A stretch of 64,000 nt of DNA from Pseudoselenomonas ruminantium (GTDB lineage: Bacteria > Bacillota > Negativicutes > Selenomonadales > Selenomonadaceae). Shown piece by piece: positions 60,588 to 64,000 of this stretch. The notes beneath the pieces were generated by a model. The model worked only from the letters and a program-made list of their open reading frames with translations. It had not been told where the DNA came from and did no database searches. Position 1 is the stretch's first letter. Each line of letters begins with the position of its first letter. The position numbers were made by a program, and so were the translations under genes. The DNA lies in NCBI RefSeq assembly GCF_900104055.1, contig NZ_FNJQ01000015.1, forward strand, positions 1 to 64,000, written 5' to 3'.

Positions 60588-60691
60588 TGCAGAATTTTTT
60601 TACGGCTTTGAAGGATTTTAACCCGCAAGGGCGAATAAGAAAGCTAGAGACAAAATTCGAATGGGATATTAAATAGATGGGGGCGAAGTAG

Positions 60692-61645
60692 ATGGCAGCA
60701 GAAACGAGTGGCGATAAGAAAGGAATCTTGCTGGAGACCGGCACCAACGAGTTTGAAATTGTCGAGTTCAGCATTGGACAAGTTAACTATGGCATCAACG
60801 TAGCGAAGGTTCGCGAAGTAATCACCTGTCCGCCGGTGACGGCAATGCCGCAGGCCCATCCTTATATCGATGGCCTGTTCACCCTGCGTGGCAAGGCAAT
60901 TCCGCTGGTGAATCTGCCCCGCTGCCTGAATGTCAATTCCAAGGCCGAACCGCGCAATGTTATCGTGACGGAAATCAATAACTACAATATCGGTTTCCTG
61001 GTGGAGAATGTCTCCCGCATTCACCGCATTTCCTGGAAGGATATGGAACCGGCGCCGGAAGTGGGCGACCAGTCCCGCGTGGTGGGTATCATCAAGATGG
61101 AAGACCGCATTGTGCTTCTGATCGACTTTGAGACCATTATTGCGGAAATCAATCCGGAAATCAATGCGAAGCTCACAACTTTTGAGGAAGCAACCGAGGA
61201 TGTGAAGTCCAAACGTTCGGATGTGCATGTGGTGGTGGCAGAGGATTCGCCGATGCTGCGCGATCTGCTCGTTACGACGCTGCATGAGTCCGGTTACCGT
61301 TTTGTCCGTGACTTTGGCAATGGTCAGGATGCTTGGGATTATCTGTTGGGGCTGGCGAAAAAGCCCGGCAAGATCGAAGAACATGTGGGTGTTATCATCT
61401 CTGACGTGGAAATGCCGAAGATGGATGGTCATCGCCTGTTGAAGCTCGTGCGTGAGGATGAGGTCCTGAATGGGGTTCCGCTGGTACTGTTCTCGTCTCT
61501 GATCAGTGATGAAATGCGCCTCAAGGGCGAGCAGCTCGGTGCCTCCGGTCAGATTGCCAAACCGGAGATCAACCAGCTGATCGGGCTGCTGGATAATCTG
61601 ATTTTTGGCGTGCCCATCAAAGATCCCAATGCAGATGAAGATTGA
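60692..61645 (+). CDS. cheV: CheV-type chemotaxis coupling protein (CheW-REC)
   Basis: 317 residues. Residues ~20-165 form a CheW domain (FEIVEFSIGQVNYGINVAKVREV, PYIDGLFTLRGKAIPLVNL). Residues ~178-305 form a receiver domain with AEDSPMLRDLL, the phosphorylation aspartate in VIISDVEMPKMDG (about 235) and the conserved Lys in GQIAKPE. CheV couples chemoreceptors to CheA and tunes adaptation. It indicates a motile cell, which matters for reading the DUF115/Maf-like gene in the island. No other chemotaxis gene is within the window. Confidence 0.94.
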   Translation: MAAETSGDKKGILLETGTNEFEIVEFSIGQVNYGINVAKVREVITCPPVTAMPQAHPYIDGLFTLRGKAIPLVNLPRCLNVNSKAEPRNVIVTEINNYNIGFLVENVSRIHRISWKDMEPAPEVGDQSRVVGIIKMEDRIVLLIDFETIIAEINPEINAKLTTFEEATEDVKSKRSDVHVVVAEDSPMLRDLLVTTLHESGYRFVRDFGNGQDAWDYLLGLAKKPGKIEEHVGVIISDVEMPKMDGHRLLKLVREDEVLNGVPLVLFSSLISDEMRLKGEQLGASGQIAKPEINQLIGLLDNLIFGVPIKDPNADED

Positions 61646-61665
61646 CTAAGTTGATATGCAAAGAC

Positions 61666-61745
61666 GCCCGGTGGCTGATAATACTTTCCTCCGCTTTGAC
61701 AAAAAGCGCCAAACGCTGCGGAAAGCATCATCAGCCACCGGGCTT
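61666..61745 (+). terminator. Long hairpin after cheV
   Basis: GCCCGGTGGCTGAT (61666-61679) is perfectly complementary to 61730-61743. Inside it TTTCC-TCCGC and GCGGAAAG pair again, giving an 78-base hairpin followed by TTTGTG. It is probably the cheV terminator; a repeat element is also possible. Confidence 0.7.
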
Positions 61746-61785
61746 TGTGCGTGCAATTGCAGTGCGAGGCCTTCTGTAAAATCTG

Positions 61786-61814
61786 TTGCGGCACTGCTGT
61801 TCTTATGATAGAAT
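61786..61814 (+). promoter_or_regulatory. Promoter of the solute-binding protein gene
   Basis: TTGCGG (61786-61791), 17-base spacer, TAGAAT (61809-61814). Confidence 0.55.
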
Positions 61815-61850
61815 AGGTGATGATTGAAGTTGTGAGCGAGGTAAAGTTTG

Positions 61851-62894
61851 ATGAGAAGGTATACATCCCTGCTGCTGACGGCTTTTTTGTTGTTCATCTT
61901 AGTTGTAGCAGGTTCGGCATACTTTGCCGGAGCCGGGCATGAGGGGAAAACGCGGCCTTTGCGGGAAATCGTGGTTTACACGACCTTGCCGGCAGAACAT
62001 GCCGCTATCTTGAATAATGCCTATGAAGCTTCCCATAATGTGCGGATCAATTTTGTGCCGCTCTCGTCAGATGAGGTGCTGAAGCGCCTGCAGGGACAGG
62101 CAGAGTCTGGCGGCGAGGGGGCGGCCGCCATGGTTTTGGCGGACAAGGGAACCCTGAGTCAGGCGGCTGTGGCGGGATATCTGACACCTTATCTGTCCGA
62201 AGCCGGAGATCAGGTACCGGAGGAGTTCCGGCAGATTGATGGCTATTGGGTGGGCGTCTGGTATGATCCAATCGTGTTCTGCATGAACAAGGACTATCTG
62301 CTGACCTTGCCTTTGGTACCCGATACCTGGAAGGAACTGGCGGCTCAGCCGAAGATGCGCGTAGGTGTCACGGACTTTTTGGCGGCGGATGCCTCAGCCA
62401 ATCTGTTCCTGAGCATGCTGGCGCAGTTTGGGGATGCAGCTACCTATGATATCTGGCGGCAGATCCATCCCAAAGTCGTGCAGTATGCCCGTTATCTTTC
62501 CAATCCGGTCCGGCAGGCGGGCATGGGGGAAGTGGATGTGGCTATTGCGGTGGAAAGCGAAGCCATCCGCTATATGCAGGGGGGCTATCCTCTGAAGATC
62601 GTCTATCCGGCTGATGGTACGGCGGCCATGGTCACGGGAACAGGCATTGCCTATAAGGCGAAGCCGGCCGATGCCACGACGGCCAAGGAGTTTGCTGACT
62701 GGCTGTTGTCGGACGAAGCCCAGCAGGCACTGCAGAAACAGGATTTCTACTTTGTGCCGACCAATCCTGGCACTTTGGCTTATAAATCCTTTGCCGGGAA
62801 GAATATGATCCTTTTTGATCAGCCGGTGAATTTCACGGCCCAGCAGCGGCATGATTTCCTGGATAAATGGGTGAAAGAGGTTCGCTTCAAGTAA
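61851..62894 (+). CDS. Extracellular solute-binding protein (periplasmic, family 1/6 type)
   Basis: 347 residues from ATG 61851 (GAGG upstream). An N-terminal span (about 5-27) acts as signal peptide or anchor; there is no lipobox cysteine. The mature part has the periplasmic binding fold of iron/polyamine-type proteins: EIVVYTTLPAEHAAILNNAYE, VGVWYDPIVFCMNKDYL, VGVTDFLAADASANLFLSML and VNFTAQQRHDFLDKWVKEV. No permease or ATPase genes adjoin, so it is an orphan component or a sensor-like protein. Ligand unknown. Confidence 0.82.
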   Translation: MRRYTSLLLTAFLLFILVVAGSAYFAGAGHEGKTRPLREIVVYTTLPAEHAAILNNAYEASHNVRINFVPLSSDEVLKRLQGQAESGGEGAAAMVLADKGTLSQAAVAGYLTPYLSEAGDQVPEEFRQIDGYWVGVWYDPIVFCMNKDYLLTLPLVPDTWKELAAQPKMRVGVTDFLAADASANLFLSMLAQFGDAATYDIWRQIHPKVVQYARYLSNPVRQAGMGEVDVAIAVESEAIRYMQGGYPLKIVYPADGTAAMVTGTGIAYKAKPADATTAKEFADWLLSDEAQQALQKQDFYFVPTNPGTLAYKSFAGKNMILFDQPVNFTAQQRHDFLDKWVKEVRFK

Positions 62895-62924
62895 GTTTTA
62901 TATTTCGTGTGTTGTGTGTTATGC

Positions 62925-62963
62925 AGAGGGTGCTGTCTGTCCATACAGGCTGTATCCTCTTTC
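62925..62963 (+). terminator. Hairpin terminator before rimO
   Basis: AGAGG...CCTCT encloses a 14-bp imperfect stem (62925-62940 with 62944-62960, wobble pairs) and is followed by TTT. Confidence 0.6.
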
Positions 62964-62997
62964 GTGATTAGAGCGTATTTTTATAGGAGGTTTTTTC

Positions 62998-64000
62998 GTG
63001 AAAGCAGGTTTTATCAGTCTTGGCTGTTCCAAGAATCTGGTGGATACAGAAATCATGTTGGGTGAGCTCCGTGATCATGGCATTGAACTGACCAATGATC
63101 CCGCCGAAGCTGACATTCTGATTGTCAACACTTGTGCCTTTATTCAGTCGGCCAAGGAAGAATCCATTACCACGGTGCTCAATATGGCCGATTATAAGGA
63201 GTCGGGGCGTTGCCGCAGCCTGATCGTGGCGGGCTGCCTGGGCCAGCGCTATAAGCAGGAACTGTTGGACGAACTGCCGGAGGCTGACGCCATCTTAGGT
63301 ACGGGTGCCTGGGGACGCATCATGGAAGCGGTCGAGGAAACGCTCAAGGGACATCGTGTGGTTATCGCCGGTGAGGATGATACGCTCTACGATGCCAAGA
63401 CGCCGCGCATCCGCACGACGCCGGATTATACCGCCTATGTGAAGATTGCCGAAGGCTGCGACAACCGCTGTGCCTTCTGTGCAATTCCGCAGATTCGCGG
63501 CAAGTTCCGCAGCCGTAAGATTGAGGACATCTGTGCCGAAGTGGAGCAGTTGACGGAAAACGGTGTGCGTGAGGTGGTATTCATCGCACAGGACAGCACG
63601 AACTATGGCCGCGACATCTACAACCGTCCGGCATTGGCTGAACTGCTGCGGGAAGTAGTCAAGGTGCCGAAGCTCAAATGGGTGCGCACGCTTTACTGTT
63701 ATCCGAAGTTCTTCACGGATGAGCTCATTGATGTCTATGCGACGGAACCTAAGGTCTGCAAATATGTGGACCTGCCCTTGCAGCATGCGCATAATTCCGT
63801 GCTGAAGTCCATGCATCGTCCGGATACGCAGGAACAGATGATCACTTTGATCAAGAAACTGCGTGAGCGGATTCCGGGCGTGACGATCCGTTCGACGTTC
63901 ATCGTGGGCTTCCCGGGCGAAACGGATGCGCAGTATCAGACCTTGCGCAACTTCCTGATTGAACAGCGCCTGGACAAGGTGGGCGTATTCACCTATTCCC
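62998..64000 (+). CDS. rimO: Ribosomal protein S12 methylthiotransferase RimO (partial, 3' end outside window)
   Basis: Begins at GTG 62998 with AGGAGG seven bases upstream and is still open at the window edge after 334 codons (full RimO is about 440). The N-terminal methylthiotransferase domain has three cluster cysteines (LGCSKNLVDTE, VNTCAF, AGCLGQRY). The radical SAM motif is EGCDNRCAFCAIPQIRG near 150. LPLQHAHNSVLKSMHR and RSTFIVGFPGET follow. It methylthiolates an aspartate of S12. Confidence 0.95.
   Translation, partial: MKAGFISLGCSKNLVDTEIMLGELRDHGIELTNDPAEADILIVNTCAFIQSAKEESITTVLNMADYKESGRCRSLIVAGCLGQRYKQELLDELPEADAILGTGAWGRIMEAVEETLKGHRVVIAGEDDTLYDAKTPRIRTTPDYTAYVKIAEGCDNRCAFCAIPQIRGKFRSRKIEDICAEVEQLTENGVREVVFIAQDSTNYGRDIYNRPALAELLREVVKVPKLKWVRTLYCYPKFFTDELIDVYATEPKVCKYVDLPLQHAHNSVLKSMHRPDTQEQMITLIKKLRERIPGVTIRSTFIVGFPGETDAQYQTLRNFLIEQRLDKVGVFTYS

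Overview
The window looks like part of the chromosome of a motile, anaerobic diderm Firmicute of the Selenomonas type (Negativicutes); this is inference. A low-to-mid GC housekeeping block has a Firmicutes-style order: rplU-prp-rpmA-obg-yhbY-proB-proA-nadD-yqeK-LCP-rsfS. L27 carries the N-terminal extension that Prp removes. CheV points to chemotaxis. KDO/sialate-type cytidylyltransferases fit an outer surface made of glycans.

Layout. 1-1445: an IS256-family element with matching terminal repeats. 1476-3066: a purine-riboswitch-controlled NCS2 purine permease. 3308-10776: start of a large AT-rich surface-glycan island, with a CDP-glycerol-phosphotransferase-like protein and a set of genes (two CMP-sugar synthetase types, SDR, dehydroquinate-synthase-like cyclase, DRE-TIM aldolase fusion) that could build a CMP-activated keto-acid sugar or cyclitol. 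10859-16493: a foreign-looking insert with a structured intergenic region, a dGTPase-like HD hydrolase, a nucleotidyltransferase, a decayed transposase and a P-loop ATPase. 16494-26486: a DUF115/Maf-like protein and a tight operon of NeuD-type acetyltransferase, MBL hydrolase, two ACPs, two KAS III, SDR, FabZ-like dehydratase, a FucI-like isomerase and a split transketolase. 26500-42368: two FkbM methyltransferases with poly-G tracts, two radical SAM paralogs, glycosyltransferases, an AMP ligase, LuxE and LuxC homologues, a DegT aminotransferase, a DUF4422 protein, a CatB-like acetyltransferase and a methyltransferase. 42373-47986: two nearly identical glf genes flanking a mqsRA toxin-antitoxin pair and a CDP-pentitol-type trio. 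48223-51371: divergent XRE regulators with an ImmA/IrrE protease and a PIN-like protein. 51461-64000: housekeeping genes, CheV, a solute-binding protein and the 5' part of rimO.

How the genes work together (inference): the island appears to make and attach unusual acylated, aminated and methylated sugars to a surface structure, plausibly flagellin given the Maf-like DUF115 protein. Four G tracts of 8-9 bases sit in coding sequence. One of them currently puts an FkbM methyltransferase out of frame, and the neighbouring FkbM gene carries an equal-length tract in frame, which is the pattern of phase-variable glycan decoration. The most novel parts are the ACP/KAS III/transketolase operon with its LuxE-LuxC-aminotransferase partner module, the aldolase/cyclase/CMP-transferase set, and a small Rossmann-like domain attached to at least eight unrelated enzymes across the island.
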